Source of the DNA: JAGREO01 sp020446285
GTDB taxonomy: Bacteria; Pseudomonadota; Alphaproteobacteria; Geminicoccales; Geminicoccaceae
Length of the DNA stretch: 64,000 nt
Reading direction: 5' to 3'
NCBI GenBank assembly: GCA_041398005.1
Contig: JAWKVP010000003.1
Span: 124,001-188,000, forward strand
Shown: positions 28,613-37,261 of the stretch, piece after piece
Layout of the letters: every line of letters starts with the position of its first letter
Numbering within the stretch: the stretch's first letter is position 1
Position numbers and translations under genes: made by a program
Notes under the pieces: model-generated
What the model was told of the DNA's origin: nothing
Databases searched by the model: none
The model's input: only the letters and a program-made list of their open reading frames with translations

Positions 28613-28897
28613 ATGGGGGGCAAAGCTGAGAGATGCTTCTTGCCAAGGATCACGTTCGGCACGGTCATCAAGCTCCTGCTCGCCTCGCTCGTGGTCGGCA
28701 TGGCGCTCGCCTGGCTCGAGCTCTCGCCGCGCGAGCTGCTTTCATGGGCGCAACAGCAGCTCGCCGAAATCGTCGGCAATGCCAGCGACTATGTCCAGTG
28801 GGCGGTGAGCTATGTGCTGCTTGGTGCCGTGATCGTGGTGCCGATCTGGCTCCTGTCCTATTTCTGGCGCGCTGCCCGGAGCAAGGGCAAGGAGTGA
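28613..28897 (+). CDS. small two-TM membrane protein (DUF6460-like)
   Basis: 94 aa from the ATG at 28613; a TTG at 28640 (85 aa) with a weak GAGAG upstream is an equally possible start. Two hydrophobic segments (about 17-37 and 62-82) flank an amphipathic loop (ELSPRELLSWAQQQLAEIVGN); the C-terminus is basic (FWRAARSKGKE). It resembles short alphaproteobacterial proteins grouped as DUF6460; function unknown. It is divergent from the tctCBA-sulfatase operon with no evident functional link. Confidence 0.65.
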   Translation: MGGKAERCFLPRITFGTVIKLLLASLVVGMALAWLELSPRELLSWAQQQLAEIVGNASDYVQWAVSYVLLGAVIVVPIWLLSYFWRAARSKGKE

Positions 28898-28975
28898 GCT
28901 CGGGGGACACACCGCGCGACATGGCGCCAACGCTTCCCGTTCATCCCTGTGCCTGAAACCTGCAGCTATCGGAAA

Positions 28976-28996
28976 ACACCGGTTTTGACACCGGTT
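28976..28996. repeat. short direct repeat before the MFS gene
   Basis: ACACCGGTT occurs at 28976-28984 and 28988-28996, a 12-bp period close to one helical turn, about 130-150 bp before the MFS start. Could be tandem regulator sites. Confidence 0.3.
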
Positions 28997-29127
28997 GAGC
29001 GTTCGTTCGCGGCGACGGGGCCATGCAAAGGGCACTGAATATGATGTTTCGCACATCCGCTAGCATAAGCTCTCGCCATCTCCCAGCGTCGGTTGTAGGG
29101 TCCGGTCATTGAATACAGGGATCCGTC

Positions 29128-30336
29128 ATGGGAAACCGTCCAGCGCTTCGGATCTTGAATCTGGCGCATTTCATTGATCACTATTTCATGCTGATTTTTC
29201 CAACCGCTGTGCTTGCCTTGCACAAGGAATGGGGAATGAGCTACAGCGACGCGCTCAGTCTGGGCGCGCCGGCATTTATTCTATATGCAGCCGCAACGCT
29301 GCCTTGCGGCTGGCTTGGCGACATGTTCCGTGGCGCCACGATGATGCGTGTCTTTTTCTTCGGAATCGGAGTCAGTGCCATTCTCGTTGGCCTGGCGCCC
29401 GATCCCCTCGCGCTGATGTTTGCCATGGCCGCCCTCGGCCTTTTTGCGGCAATCTATCATCCGGTTGCAACGGCGATGATCGTGAATCTTGCCGAACGCC
29501 CGGGACGCGAACTCGGCATAAACGGCGTGTATGGCAATCTCGGCGTGGCACTCGCGGCTGCCGTGACCGGCCTGCTCGCGGCATGGATCAGCTGGCGTGC
29601 GGCATTCATTGTCCCGGGTGGCGTCGCGGTCGCACTCGGCGTCTACTATCTCTTTCACTCCCGCCCGGGCGGTGGTGCCACAGGCCGGGACATCGAGCGG
29701 CCAGATCCCAGCCCCTCCGCCTCGGCCCAGCTCAACGTGTTCCTCATCGTCGGCGTCACTGCCCTTTTCGGCGGCTTCGTCTTCGCCGGCGTGACCGTGG
29801 CGCTGCCCAAACTGTTCGAGGAAAGGCTGAGCGCCGAAACGCTCGGTATCGCAGGCGTCGGCATCATCACCACAGCCGTGTTCTTCACAGCCTCCTTCAC
29901 CCAGCTCTTCACCGGCCGGCTTATCGACCGGATCGGCCCGCGACCGGTCCTCATCATCGCCACCGGATTGCAGGCGCCGCTTCTGCTCGCCGTGGCGTTC
30001 CTGCCGGGAACGCTCGCCGTGCCGCTCGCCGTACCGCTCATGCTCGTGATCTTCGGCGCCATACCTGTATCGAGCTGGCTTTTGGGCCGCTATGTCGGCA
30101 AGGCTTGGCGAAGCCGCGCATACAGCATGCAGTTCGTGCTCGCCCTCGGCGTCAACGCCGCCATCATACCCGTGATCTCAGGACTTTACGAGCAGACCGG
30201 GTCAACCTCCACACTGTTCGTGATCCTCGCTGCCTGCTCGTTGCTCATCTGCATGGTATCCCTGCGTCTCCCGGACAATGCGGCATTGCTCCGTGACACG
30301 ACGTCCCTGCGCGCGGCGGGATCCACCGCCGCCTGA
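29128..30336 (+). CDS. MFS transporter
   Basis: 402 aa with about 12 hydrophobic segments in two six-helix halves separated by a hydrophilic loop near residues 185-205. The A-loop-like motif GWLGDMFRGATMM between TM2 and TM3 and its degenerate copy GRLIDRIGPRP in the second half mark the major facilitator superfamily. The opening LAHFIDHYFMLIFPTAV resembles fosmidomycin-resistance-like (FSR) exporters. Substrate unknown. AGGGA precedes the ATG. It stands alone between a small membrane gene and gloA. Confidence 0.88.
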   Translation: MGNRPALRILNLAHFIDHYFMLIFPTAVLALHKEWGMSYSDALSLGAPAFILYAAATLPCGWLGDMFRGATMMRVFFFGIGVSAILVGLAPDPLALMFAMAALGLFAAIYHPVATAMIVNLAERPGRELGINGVYGNLGVALAAAVTGLLAAWISWRAAFIVPGGVAVALGVYYLFHSRPGGGATGRDIERPDPSPSASAQLNVFLIVGVTALFGGFVFAGVTVALPKLFEERLSAETLGIAGVGIITTAVFFTASFTQLFTGRLIDRIGPRPVLIIATGLQAPLLLAVAFLPGTLAVPLAVPLMLVIFGAIPVSSWLLGRYVGKAWRSRAYSMQFVLALGVNAAIIPVISGLYEQTGSTSTLFVILAACSLLICMVSLRLPDNAALLRDTTSLRAAGSTAA

Positions 30337-30457
30337 CAGCCTGCGGGTCGTCGGCATTTGCCGGTTCTGCTGCCAGAGTGGTTTCACCCGAGCGGGAACC
30401 GCTCTAGAACATGCCACGTTATCGCCTGAATGACGACACGGAGGAGAGGAAGCGAGG

Positions 30458-30898
30458 ATGCGCTATCTGCATACCATGGTCCGGGTGAAGGATCTCGACC
30501 AGTCGATGGATTTCTACTGCAACAAGATGGGCATGAAGGAGGTTCGCAGGATCGAGAACGAGGGTGGACGTTTCACGCTCGTCTTCCTGAGTGCCGGCGA
30601 CGACACCGCCGGGGCGGCGGAGAAACGGGCGCCGTTGCTGGAACTCACCTACAACTGGGATACCGAGGACTATACCGGCGGAAGGAACTTCGGCCACCTC
30701 GCCTATGAAGTCGACAATGTCTACGACTTCTGCCAGCGGATGCTGGACATGGGCGTGACCGTCAACCGTCCTCCGCGCGACGGACACATGGCGTTCATCA
30801 AGTCTCCGGACGGCATCTCGTTCGAGATCCTGCAGAAGGGCGACCACCTGCCCGCAGCCGAACCATGGGCGTCAATGCCCAATACCGGCAGCTGGTAA
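30458..30898 (+). CDS. gloA: lactoylglutathione lyase (glyoxalase I)
   Basis: 146 aa cytoplasmic metalloenzyme converting the methylglyoxal-glutathione hemithioacetal to S-lactoylglutathione. Two beta-alpha-beta-beta-beta modules are seen, with the four metal ligands H5, E62, H80 (NFGHLAYEV) and E123 (SFEILQ), the bacterial Ni-type arrangement. GGAGAGG lies upstream of the ATG. Usual family length is about 135-145. It occupies a single-gene unit ending at a strong bidirectional terminator shared with tatC. Confidence 0.95.
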   Translation: MRYLHTMVRVKDLDQSMDFYCNKMGMKEVRRIENEGGRFTLVFLSAGDDTAGAAEKRAPLLELTYNWDTEDYTGGRNFGHLAYEVDNVYDFCQRMLDMGVTVNRPPRDGHMAFIKSPDGISFEILQKGDHLPAAEPWASMPNTGSW

Positions 30899-30916
30899 CA
30901 CCCCTGCCCCGAACGG

Positions 30917-30950
30917 AAAAAGCCCGGTCTCGAACGAGGTCGGGCTTTTT
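30917..30950. terminator. bidirectional intrinsic terminator between gloA and tatC
   Basis: AAAAAGCCCG (30917-30926) pairs perfectly with CGGGCTTTTT (30941-30950), giving an A-run/GC-stem/T-run structure that works on both strands for the convergent gloA and tat transcripts. Confidence 0.92.
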
Positions 30951-31000
30951 CATTGCCGGCGGAACAGATCAGGGCCGGCGGAAAACGCGCCTGGCTCAGT

Positions 31001-31831
31001 TCAGTTCGTCAGATCGGTGGATTCCTCATCCGCGGACTCCTCTTCCTCCCGCTCGGCACGCTTGCGTTCCGCCATCCGCACCATGACGATGGAAATCTCG
31101 TAGAGGATGATGATCGGAATGCCTAGGCCGATCTGGCTGATGATGTCCGGCGGGGTCAGCAGGGCTGCTACAACGAACGTGATGACCACCGCATATTTGC
31201 GGTTCCGCGCGAGCCCTTCGGACGAGACGAGCCCGACCCGTCCCATGAGCGTCAGTGCGACCGGCAGCTGGAAGCAGAGGCCGAAGGCGAAGATCAGCTT
31301 CATCACCAGATCGAGATATTCGCCAACTCGTGCCTCGAGCTGGATGGGCAATACCCCCTCGCCCCCCGGAGAGGCGAAGCTCAGGAAGAAACGCCAGGCC
31401 AGCGGAAAGATGACGTAATAGACCATCGCCCCGCCGAAGAAGAACAGGACCGGCGTGGCGACGAGAAAGGGCAGGAATGCCTGCTTCTCGTTTCGATAGA
31501 GGCCGGGAGCGATGAACAGCCAGAGCTGGCTCGCTATGAACGGAAACGTGATGAACAGTCCGGCGAAGAAGGCGATCTTGAGATAGGTGAAGAAGACTTC
31601 CGTGAGCGCCGTGTAGATCATGCGCGTGCAGGCACCCTGCTCGCCCGCCGCCGCACCTTCGAGGCAGATGTCGGCGAGTGGCCGGGTGAGGAAAACGTAG
31701 ATGTCCTCGGCAAAGAAGTAGCAGACGAGAAAGCCGATGAGCACGGCACCGGCCGAATACATGAGCCGGTTGCGCAGTTCGATCAGGTGATCGAGGAGCG
31801 GCAGTTCGCGATCGTCGATATCCTTGAGCAC
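31001..31831 (-). CDS. tatC: Sec-independent protein translocase TatC
   Basis: 276 aa, six predicted membrane segments. TatC recognises the twin-arginine signal peptide. The N-terminal PLLDHLIELRNRLMYS motif and the following FLTRPLADICL segment are typical; the first periplasmic loop is long and contains extra sequence (LEGAAAGEQGACTRMIY) before ALTEVFFTYLK, as in other alphaproteobacteria. The C-terminal tail is strongly charged. Last gene of tatABC. Twin-arginine-like signals are seen in two binding proteins of this window. Confidence 0.96.
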   Translation of the reverse strand: MLKDIDDRELPLLDHLIELRNRLMYSAGAVLIGFLVCYFFAEDIYVFLTRPLADICLEGAAAGEQGACTRMIYTALTEVFFTYLKIAFFAGLFITFPFIASQLWLFIAPGLYRNEKQAFLPFLVATPVLFFFGGAMVYYVIFPLAWRFFLSFASPGGEGVLPIQLEARVGEYLDLVMKLIFAFGLCFQLPVALTLMGRVGLVSSEGLARNRKYAVVITFVVAALLTPPDIISQIGLGIPIIILYEISIVMVRMAERKRAEREEEESADEESTDLTN

Positions 31832-31837
31832 CTGAGC

Positions 31838-32257
31838 CTATCCGTCGGTTGTGGCGGCATCGCCGGAAGAGCCGCGGCGATCCGTTCCGGGCGTCTGGCC
31901 AGCAGCGCCCTCTGTCAAGGGAGAGGTCCCCGCCTTGTCCGCCGACGGCGCGGCAGTCGGCCGGCGTTCCTTGCCGGCGGACTTGCGGTCATCGAGATCG
32001 AAGCTGTCCTCGATGGCACTGGTTACGGTGTTCCGGAGCCTGCCGGGGCTCGCCTTCTCGACGGTCTTCTTGATCTCGTCGAGTTCCGCCTCCCGCGCCA
32101 TGTCGTCGAGCGAACGCTGGAAATCGCGCGCGAGTGCGCGTGCCTTGCCCGTCCATTTGCCGACGGAACGGGCGACTCGCGGAAGATCCTTGGGACCGAT
32201 GACGATGATGGCGACAAGCATGATGACCGCCATCTCGGACCAACCGAGATCGAACAT
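31838..32257 (-). CDS. tatB: Sec-independent protein translocase TatB
   Basis: 139 aa: one N-terminal transmembrane helix with the TatB signature MFDLGWSEMAVIMLVAIIV, the IGPKDLPRVAR hinge, an amphipathic helix to about residue 70, then a disordered polar tail. The conserved glutamate after GWS and the GPK hinge separate it from TatA. It lies 6 bp before tatC. Confidence 0.94.
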   Translation of the reverse strand: MFDLGWSEMAVIMLVAIIVIGPKDLPRVARSVGKWTGKARALARDFQRSLDDMAREAELDEIKKTVEKASPGRLRNTVTSAIEDSFDLDDRKSAGKERRPTAAPSADKAGTSPLTEGAAGQTPGTDRRGSSGDAATTDG

Positions 32258-32296
32258 GACCGGGGCTCCTCGGGCCTTGACGGCCCTTGTCGGGCG

Positions 32297-32518
32297 TCAG
32301 CTCTTGGCAGTTTCGTCCTTGACCCCGGCCTTCGGCGCCTCCGCCGAACGTTCGGCGGTGATCGACGCCTTGTCGTCGTCGTCATCGTCCTTCATGCCGG
32401 CCTTGAAACTCTTCACACCCTTGGCGACGTCGCCCATCACCTTCGGCAGCTTTCCAGCGCCGAACAGGATCAGGACGATCATCAGAATCAGCACAACCTG
32501 CCAGATACCGATGCTCAT
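32297..32518 (-). CDS. tatA: Sec-independent protein translocase TatA
   Basis: 73 aa: a single helix (SIGIWQVVLILMIVLILFG), the hinge AGKLPKVMGDVAKGVKSFK, and an acidic tail beginning DDDDDDK. TatA polymerises to form the transport pore. First gene of the tat unit, with GAGGG before the ATG, 140 bp downstream of scpB. scpAB-tatABC adjacency is common in alphaproteobacteria. Confidence 0.95.
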   Translation of the reverse strand: MSIGIWQVVLILMIVLILFGAGKLPKVMGDVAKGVKSFKAGMKDDDDDDKASITAERSAEAPKAGVKDETAKS

Positions 32519-32658
32519 GGAGACACCCTCATTGTTTGACAGCTACCGAACCGGGCAACGACGGATACACCACCGTCATGCCCTTGCACGATACCGCGTA
32601 TGGGACGTTGCGCCGGAATGTGGCAAAAAACCGGCCCTGGCGCAATCTCGCAAACGGA

Positions 32659-33537
32659 TCAACCGCTATCCCCGTGCAGCGGTTTGAACAGACCCGCACC
32701 CTCGAGCTCATCGAGGCGAGGCAGATCCTCCAGCGCGGCCAACGCGAAATGGTCGAGGAAATCCGGCGTCGTGCCCCACATCACCGGCCGGCCCGGCGCC
32801 TCCTTGCGTCCGCGCGGCGCCACCCAGCCCGCATCCACGAGCAGATCCAGCGTGCCGCTGGAAACGGGCACACCGCGTACCGCCTCGATCTCCGCGCGCG
32901 TCACCGGCTGCTGGTAGGCGATGATCGCCAGTGTCTCCAATGCCGCCCGCGACAGGCGCTTGGGCCGCTCCTCGCGCCGGGTCATCAGCGGCGCCACCTC
33001 CGGTGCGGTCCGAAAGGCCCAGCGCCGCTCACTCCGCTCAAGCCGGATCCCGCGCTTCGAATAATCCTCCTGCAGGGACTCCAGCAGCGGCAGGATGGCG
33101 ACCGATGTACCGAGATGCGCCTGGATATCGCGTTCTTCAAGCGGTTCGTCGGACTGGAAGAGAAGCGCTTCCAGAACGAGCCTGGGGTCGGTCCCGGTTT
33201 CAGCCCCAACAACATCGCCGCCGGCCTCCGCCATACACTCGTTGTCAGCCTCCGGCGCATCCTCGCGGTCGACGCCCTGTTCGCCGGCCTCGGCCCCACC
33301 GGATCCGGGCCGCCGGATCTCATCCGCCTCGCCCAGCGCGTATTCCTCGTTGTTATCCTCCGGCACCTTGTCCGCCTCGGGGAACTCCCTCTCGGGAGGG
33401 TCGATCTTCTTCGCCGCTTCAGCGCCCATTGCGATCTCCGCCGCCTTGCCACCGTTTCGTCCGAACCGGAAAACCCGCCCGATCCACGCGACCAGCGCCA
33501 ACCAGCATGCATGCAACCATTTCGCCGTTCTTTTCAT
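32659..33537 (-). CDS. scpB: segregation and condensation protein ScpB with N-terminal extension
   Basis: 292 aa. The ScpB winged-helix core begins at about residue 117 (DPRLVLEALLFQSDEPLEERDI) and includes ALETLAIIAYQQPVTRAEIEAVRG and the SSGTLDLLVDAGWV helix. ScpB binds ScpA and SMC to form bacterial condensin. Usual family members have only 10-30 residues before the core; this one has an extra region with a hydrophobic/basic start (WLHACWLALVAWIGRVF) and a highly acidic middle. Starting at the ATG at 33537, 3 bp after scpA, keeps coupling; an internal ATG at 33231 would give a conventional protein. Confidence 0.9.
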   Translation of the reverse strand: MKRTAKWLHACWLALVAWIGRVFRFGRNGGKAAEIAMGAEAAKKIDPPEREFPEADKVPEDNNEEYALGEADEIRRPGSGGAEAGEQGVDREDAPEADNECMAEAGGDVVGAETGTDPRLVLEALLFQSDEPLEERDIQAHLGTSVAILPLLESLQEDYSKRGIRLERSERRWAFRTAPEVAPLMTRREERPKRLSRAALETLAIIAYQQPVTRAEIEAVRGVPVSSGTLDLLVDAGWVAPRGRKEAPGRPVMWGTTPDFLDHFALAALEDLPRLDELEGAGLFKPLHGDSG

Positions 33538-33540
33538 CGT

Positions 33541-34287
33541 TCATGACCGCCTCTTGATCATGATGGGGCCGAAAGCCCGTTCCTGACGGATATCCACTTC
33601 CCCTCGCCGTGCCAGCTCGAGCCCGGCGATGAGCGAGGAAGCGATGGCCGAACGTGTGTGCACGCCCGGATCGAGCCTTTCGGGCAAAAAGGCCCGGATA
33701 TCGGCCCATTGCTGGCCCGTCAGCATTCTCGCAAGCCGCTCGAGCTGTTCCTCGACGCTGATCAGCTTGCGCTTCTGAATGACGAACCCGCCACTTCTCT
33801 GTCGCGTCATGATGCGGCTGTAGGATGTGAGCAGATCGGCAAGCCGGGCGACATAGCGGTGGCGCACGGCGATGGCGACAGGCTCGGGCATACCCCGGGG
33901 CAGGCGCTCGCTGCCCAGTCCAGGCCTTCCCAGAAGCTCCTCGCCGGCCTTGCGCAGAGCGTCGAGGAGGCGCAGGCGTTCGGCGAGTTGCTCCGCCAAT
34001 TCCTCGGCATCGGGTTCCTCGCGTTCCTCCTTCGGCAGCAGAAGCTGGGACTTGAGGAAGGTGAGCCATGCCGCCATGACGAGATATTCGGCGGCGATGT
34101 CGAGCTGCAGATCGTGGGCCTTGCGCAGATAACCGAGATATTGTTCGGCCAGCGCCAGCACCGAGATCTTCGCCAGATCGACCTTCTGCGAACGCGCCAG
34201 ATCGAGGAGCAGGTCGAGAGGCCCCTCGAAGCCGTCGAGATCGACGACAAAGGTACCCGGTTCGCTCGTCACAGGCTGTCCCGTCAT
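33541..34287 (-). CDS. scpA: segregation and condensation protein ScpA
   Basis: 248 aa kleisin subunit of condensin. The N-terminal VDLDGFEGPLDLLLDLAR is the SMC-neck binding helix signature, followed by LAEQYLGYL and EYLVMAAWLTFLKSQLLLP; the C-terminal winged helix ends in a basic IMIKRRS tail. The start lies 1 bp beyond the M50 protease stop. Together with scpB it forms an operon downstream of nagZ and the M50 protease. Confidence 0.96.
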   Translation of the reverse strand: MTGQPVTSEPGTFVVDLDGFEGPLDLLLDLARSQKVDLAKISVLALAEQYLGYLRKAHDLQLDIAAEYLVMAAWLTFLKSQLLLPKEEREEPDAEELAEQLAERLRLLDALRKAGEELLGRPGLGSERLPRGMPEPVAIAVRHRYVARLADLLTSYSRIMTRQRSGGFVIQKRKLISVEEQLERLARMLTGQQWADIRAFLPERLDPGVHTRSAIASSLIAGLELARRGEVDIRQERAFGPIMIKRRS

Positions 34288-34288
34288 C

Positions 34289-34999
34289 CTACCAGCCCGT
34301 CACGAACAGCAGCAACGCATGGGCGGTGTCGAGCATGGGCAGGAGAATGGCCGCCAGCGGATTGAACGGGTAGCCGAAACGGCCGGCGGCATAGGGTACG
34401 AGGAAGAAGAGGGCGAGGAGGATCGGAATGCCGAAACGCTCGATGCGCGCGAAGCGGCGGGCAAGCGGATCCGGCAACAGCCCCGTCAGCACCCGTCCGC
34501 CATCGAGCGGCGGTATGGGCAGCATGTTGAAGCATGCGAGCACGAGATTGATCAACAGCGCATTGTCGAGATTGGTCCAGACCCACAAGGACACGTCGCC
34601 CGGCGGTGCCATGAGAACGAGATGCATGCAGAGCGAGAGGAAGAGCGCGAGAAGGATGTTGATGCCGGGACCGGCCAGCGCGACCCAGATCATGTCGCGC
34701 CTGGGGTTATTGAGGCGGTGAAACGCCACGGGCACGGGTTTGGCCCAGCCGAAGATCACCCGGGGGCCGCCTAGAAACGAGCCCAGCAGCAGGAGCCCCG
34801 GCAGGATCAGGGTTCCGAACGGATCGATATGGCGGATCGGATTGAAACTGACCCGGCCCAGCCGCCGCGCCGTATCATCGCCGAGCCTTTCCGCCATCCA
34901 GCCATGTGCGGCCTCGTGCATCGTGATCGCCATCACCACCGGCAGGAACCAGACCGAGATGGCATGGCCGATCTCGAGCAACTGCCCGCTTTCAGGCAT
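34289..34999 (-). CDS. site-2 protease family (M50) membrane metalloprotease
   Basis: 236 aa from the ATG at 34999; a TTG at 35008 is possible. The HEXXH zinc motif is HEAAH at 28-32, placed in the first membrane segment, and the third zinc ligand lies in FNMLPIPPLDGGRV (about 155-168), the usual NxxPxxPLDGG. About five hydrophobic segments are seen. These small M50 proteins lack PDZ and CBS domains and have no well-established substrate. The nagZ-M50-scpA-scpB order is widely conserved, which suggests a cell-cycle or envelope context. Overlaps the nagZ end by 8 bp. Confidence 0.9.
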   Translation of the reverse strand: MPESGQLLEIGHAISVWFLPVVMAITMHEAAHGWMAERLGDDTARRLGRVSFNPIRHIDPFGTLILPGLLLLGSFLGGPRVIFGWAKPVPVAFHRLNNPRRDMIWVALAGPGINILLALFLSLCMHLVLMAPPGDVSLWVWTNLDNALLINLVLACFNMLPIPPLDGGRVLTGLLPDPLARRFARIERFGIPILLALFFLVPYAAGRFGYPFNPLAAILLPMLDTAHALLLFVTGW

Positions 35000-36002
35000 G
35001 AGAGGCAAGCAGCCGATCGAGCTGCGCGGTCAGACGCTCCCCGTCCGGGGCGGACGGCACCGCCACGGGTCGCAGGTCCTGCAGAAGCGCGAAGCGGGGT
35101 TCCGGCATGACCGGCACACTTGTGAGAATGGCCCGCATCTCCCCGAAATCGCCACTGCAATGCAATGGCAGGTCGACCCCCGCCGCGAGCGCGCGCATGG
35201 CCCGCTCATCGACCGGCCCCGAAAGGGCCTTCATGCCCAGATCGTCGCTGAAGAGAATGCCCCGAAAGCCGATGCGTTCGCGAATGATCTCCCGGATCAC
35301 CGCAGCCGATTCGGTCGCCGGCCGGTCCGCATCCAGCGCCTCGAACACGATGTGCGCGGTCATCGCGAACGGGGCCCTGTCGGCGCACTGGACAAAGGGA
35401 AGGAAATCGAACGTTGCGAGTTCGTCCGCCGGCACCGCGAGCCGCGGAAGGAGCTCATGTGAATCGACCCGCGCACGGCCATGACCCGGCAGATGCTTGA
35501 TGACGGGCGCAACGCCGTGGTCGAGCATGGTGGCAATGAAGGCCCGCCCGAGCGAAGCCACGGTTTGCGGATCGTCCGAAAGGGCCCGGTCGCCGATCGC
35601 ACCGGTCGTTTCCGGGCGCCGGATGTCCAGGACCGGCGCACAATCCACATCGATCCCGACATCGGCAAGATCGGCCGCAAGAAGCGATGCCCAGAGACGG
35701 ACGGCCGTCTCCCGTTGACCGGCATCGAGCGCGCCGATCCGTCCGGCGGGCGGATGGTTTCGCCAGACCGGTGGACGCATGCGCTGTACCCGTCCGCCTT
35801 CATGATCGATCAGGACAGGAACCCAGCGATCCTCGAAGAGCTCCTTGAGTTCCGCGACGAGCGCACGAAGCTGCGGACGCGAGACACAGTTGCGCTGGAA
35901 CAGGATGAATCCGGCCGGCGGGAATTCACGGAAGAGCCTTCGCTCGTTTTCCGAGAGCCGCTCGCCCTCGATCCCGACGACAACCGCACGGGCCGGATTC
36001 AT
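34992..36002 (-). CDS. nagZ: beta-N-acetylhexosaminidase NagZ (GH3)
   Basis: 336 aa cytoplasmic glycosidase that removes GlcNAc from anhydromuramyl-peptides in peptidoglycan recycling. The GH3 signature KHLPGHGRARVDSH (169-182) supplies the loop histidine used as acid/base in NagZ, and FSDDLGMKAL (251-260) holds the aspartate nucleophile. The N-terminal region includes PPAGFILFQRNC and IDHEGGRVQRM, both typical. No signal peptide. Length matches the family. Its start overlaps the stop of the SPOR gene by 4 bp. Confidence 0.95.
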   Translation of the reverse strand: MNPARAVVVGIEGERLSENERRLFREFPPAGFILFQRNCVSRPQLRALVAELKELFEDRWVPVLIDHEGGRVQRMRPPVWRNHPPAGRIGALDAGQRETAVRLWASLLAADLADVGIDVDCAPVLDIRRPETTGAIGDRALSDDPQTVASLGRAFIATMLDHGVAPVIKHLPGHGRARVDSHELLPRLAVPADELATFDFLPFVQCADRAPFAMTAHIVFEALDADRPATESAAVIREIIRERIGFRGILFSDDLGMKALSGPVDERAMRALAAGVDLPLHCSGDFGEMRAILTSVPVMPEPRFALLQDLRPVAVPSAPDGERLTAQLDRLLASHA

Positions 36003-37210
36003 GACCCGCCGGACGCAACGAAACAGTCACCACCCGCGGCCTTGAGCGCCTCACAGAGACCGTTCGCGCCATCCCTGCCCGTCGAATCGGCCGTCTGGAC
36101 ACGGAAGAACGTGCCATTGTCCGTCTCCGCGCGCACGATGCGCAGGTCGAGGCCGGCAACGATGCCATCGAGGACCGGCCGCAGGCTGGCGGTGGCATCC
36201 TCGGCCTGCTCCTGCGTGCGGAACGCGGCGAGCTGCAGGCGGTAGTTCCCCGGCTGGGCCAGGAGCGACACCAGATTTCCGCCGGCCGGTGCAGCCGATG
36301 GTTCGATGTTCGCAGGAACGACGGCTGCCGCTGCCTGTCCCGGCGATGTACCGCCCGATGATGTTCCGACCGTGGCCGGCAGGACCGATCGGGGATCGCC
36401 GCCGTCCGCCCCTGCCGCTGTCGGATCGATCACCACCGGACCGATACCCGAAACGTTGTTTCCATCCGTCCGGGCATCGGCCACTTGACGACCATTGTCC
36501 GCAACGGCTGCGGATCCAGCCGTACCGGTCCGCTCCGGCGCATCGACCACCGGGAGTTCCGATGGTGACAGCGTGATCACGCGGGGCGTCGGCTGTACCG
36601 TTGCATCCGGTCGATCCGTGATACTCCGGGTCGTGACAGGCGGCTCATCCGCGATACCCCCGACGATCACCGGAGCGGTAGGCTCCCGCTGCTGGGTCTG
36701 GGTCTGGAATTCGGGGATCGGCGGCAGATCGGCACTGGCGATGACATCGGCGCTGGCGAGCGCATCGGGAAGATCCGCCGGAATCGACGATCCGTTCGCC
36801 TCTCCGCCCGTACCTCCCTGCACATCTCCGCCCCTGCCCTGCACATCGCGCGCGATGACGACGGGGACACTGGCAGGCCGGCTTCCTGACGCCTCGCCCC
36901 TCACCGTCTCCTGCGCGGGCAGGACCTCCGCCGAGGATTTCGGTGCCGGTTTGGGCACCGGCAGGATCTTCTCGACGATGGCCGGCTCGGGACCCCGGTC
37001 GAGCGCCTGGACGATGGCCGAGCCTTCATTGAGCACCGCCAGTCCCCCGCGCTTTTCCGGCATGTGGCGATAGGGCCCGGCGTCGGCACGGATGAGTGGC
37101 GCTTCGCCCAGCGCGCTCCGGTCCTCGCTGTAGGCGAGCCAGACAATGCCGGTAAATGCGCCGAAAACGACCAGCAGCAATGCTCCGATGATCCAGCGCA
37201 GTACTCGCAT
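35999..37210 (-). CDS. SPOR-domain inner-membrane protein
   Basis: 403 aa. A short cytoplasmic N-terminus and one membrane helix (about 6-27) are followed by a long proline/alanine/glycine-rich low-complexity periplasmic linker (about 55-310) and a C-terminal SPOR domain (about 322-400; YRLQLAAFRTQEQAEDA at its start). SPOR domains bind denuded septal peptidoglycan, so the protein should localise to the division site. SPOR genes next to argS and nagZ are typical of alphaproteobacteria. The linker contains a DVQGRGGDVQGGTG repeat. Confidence 0.88.
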   Translation of the reverse strand: MRVLRWIIGALLLVVFGAFTGIVWLAYSEDRSALGEAPLIRADAGPYRHMPEKRGGLAVLNEGSAIVQALDRGPEPAIVEKILPVPKPAPKSSAEVLPAQETVRGEASGSRPASVPVVIARDVQGRGGDVQGGTGGEANGSSIPADLPDALASADVIASADLPPIPEFQTQTQQREPTAPVIVGGIADEPPVTTRSITDRPDATVQPTPRVITLSPSELPVVDAPERTGTAGSAAVADNGRQVADARTDGNNVSGIGPVVIDPTAAGADGGDPRSVLPATVGTSSGGTSPGQAAAAVVPANIEPSAAPAGGNLVSLLAQPGNYRLQLAAFRTQEQAEDATASLRPVLDGIVAGLDLRIVRAETDNGTFFRVQTADSTGRDGANGLCEALKAAGGDCFVASGGS

Positions 37211-37231
37211 CGATCTGAAAACCTCTCTTTC

Positions 37232-37261
37232 GACAACCGGGATCTCGGGATTCCGGTTGTC
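37232..37261 (-). terminator. hairpin directly after the argS stop codon
   Basis: GACAACCGG (37232-37240) and CCGGTTGTC (37253-37261) form a perfect 9-bp stem starting at the base next to the argS stop. On the transcribed strand it is followed by a purine-rich stretch, not a T-run, so it may act as a partial terminator, processing site or stabiliser between argS and the SPOR gene. Confidence 0.4.
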
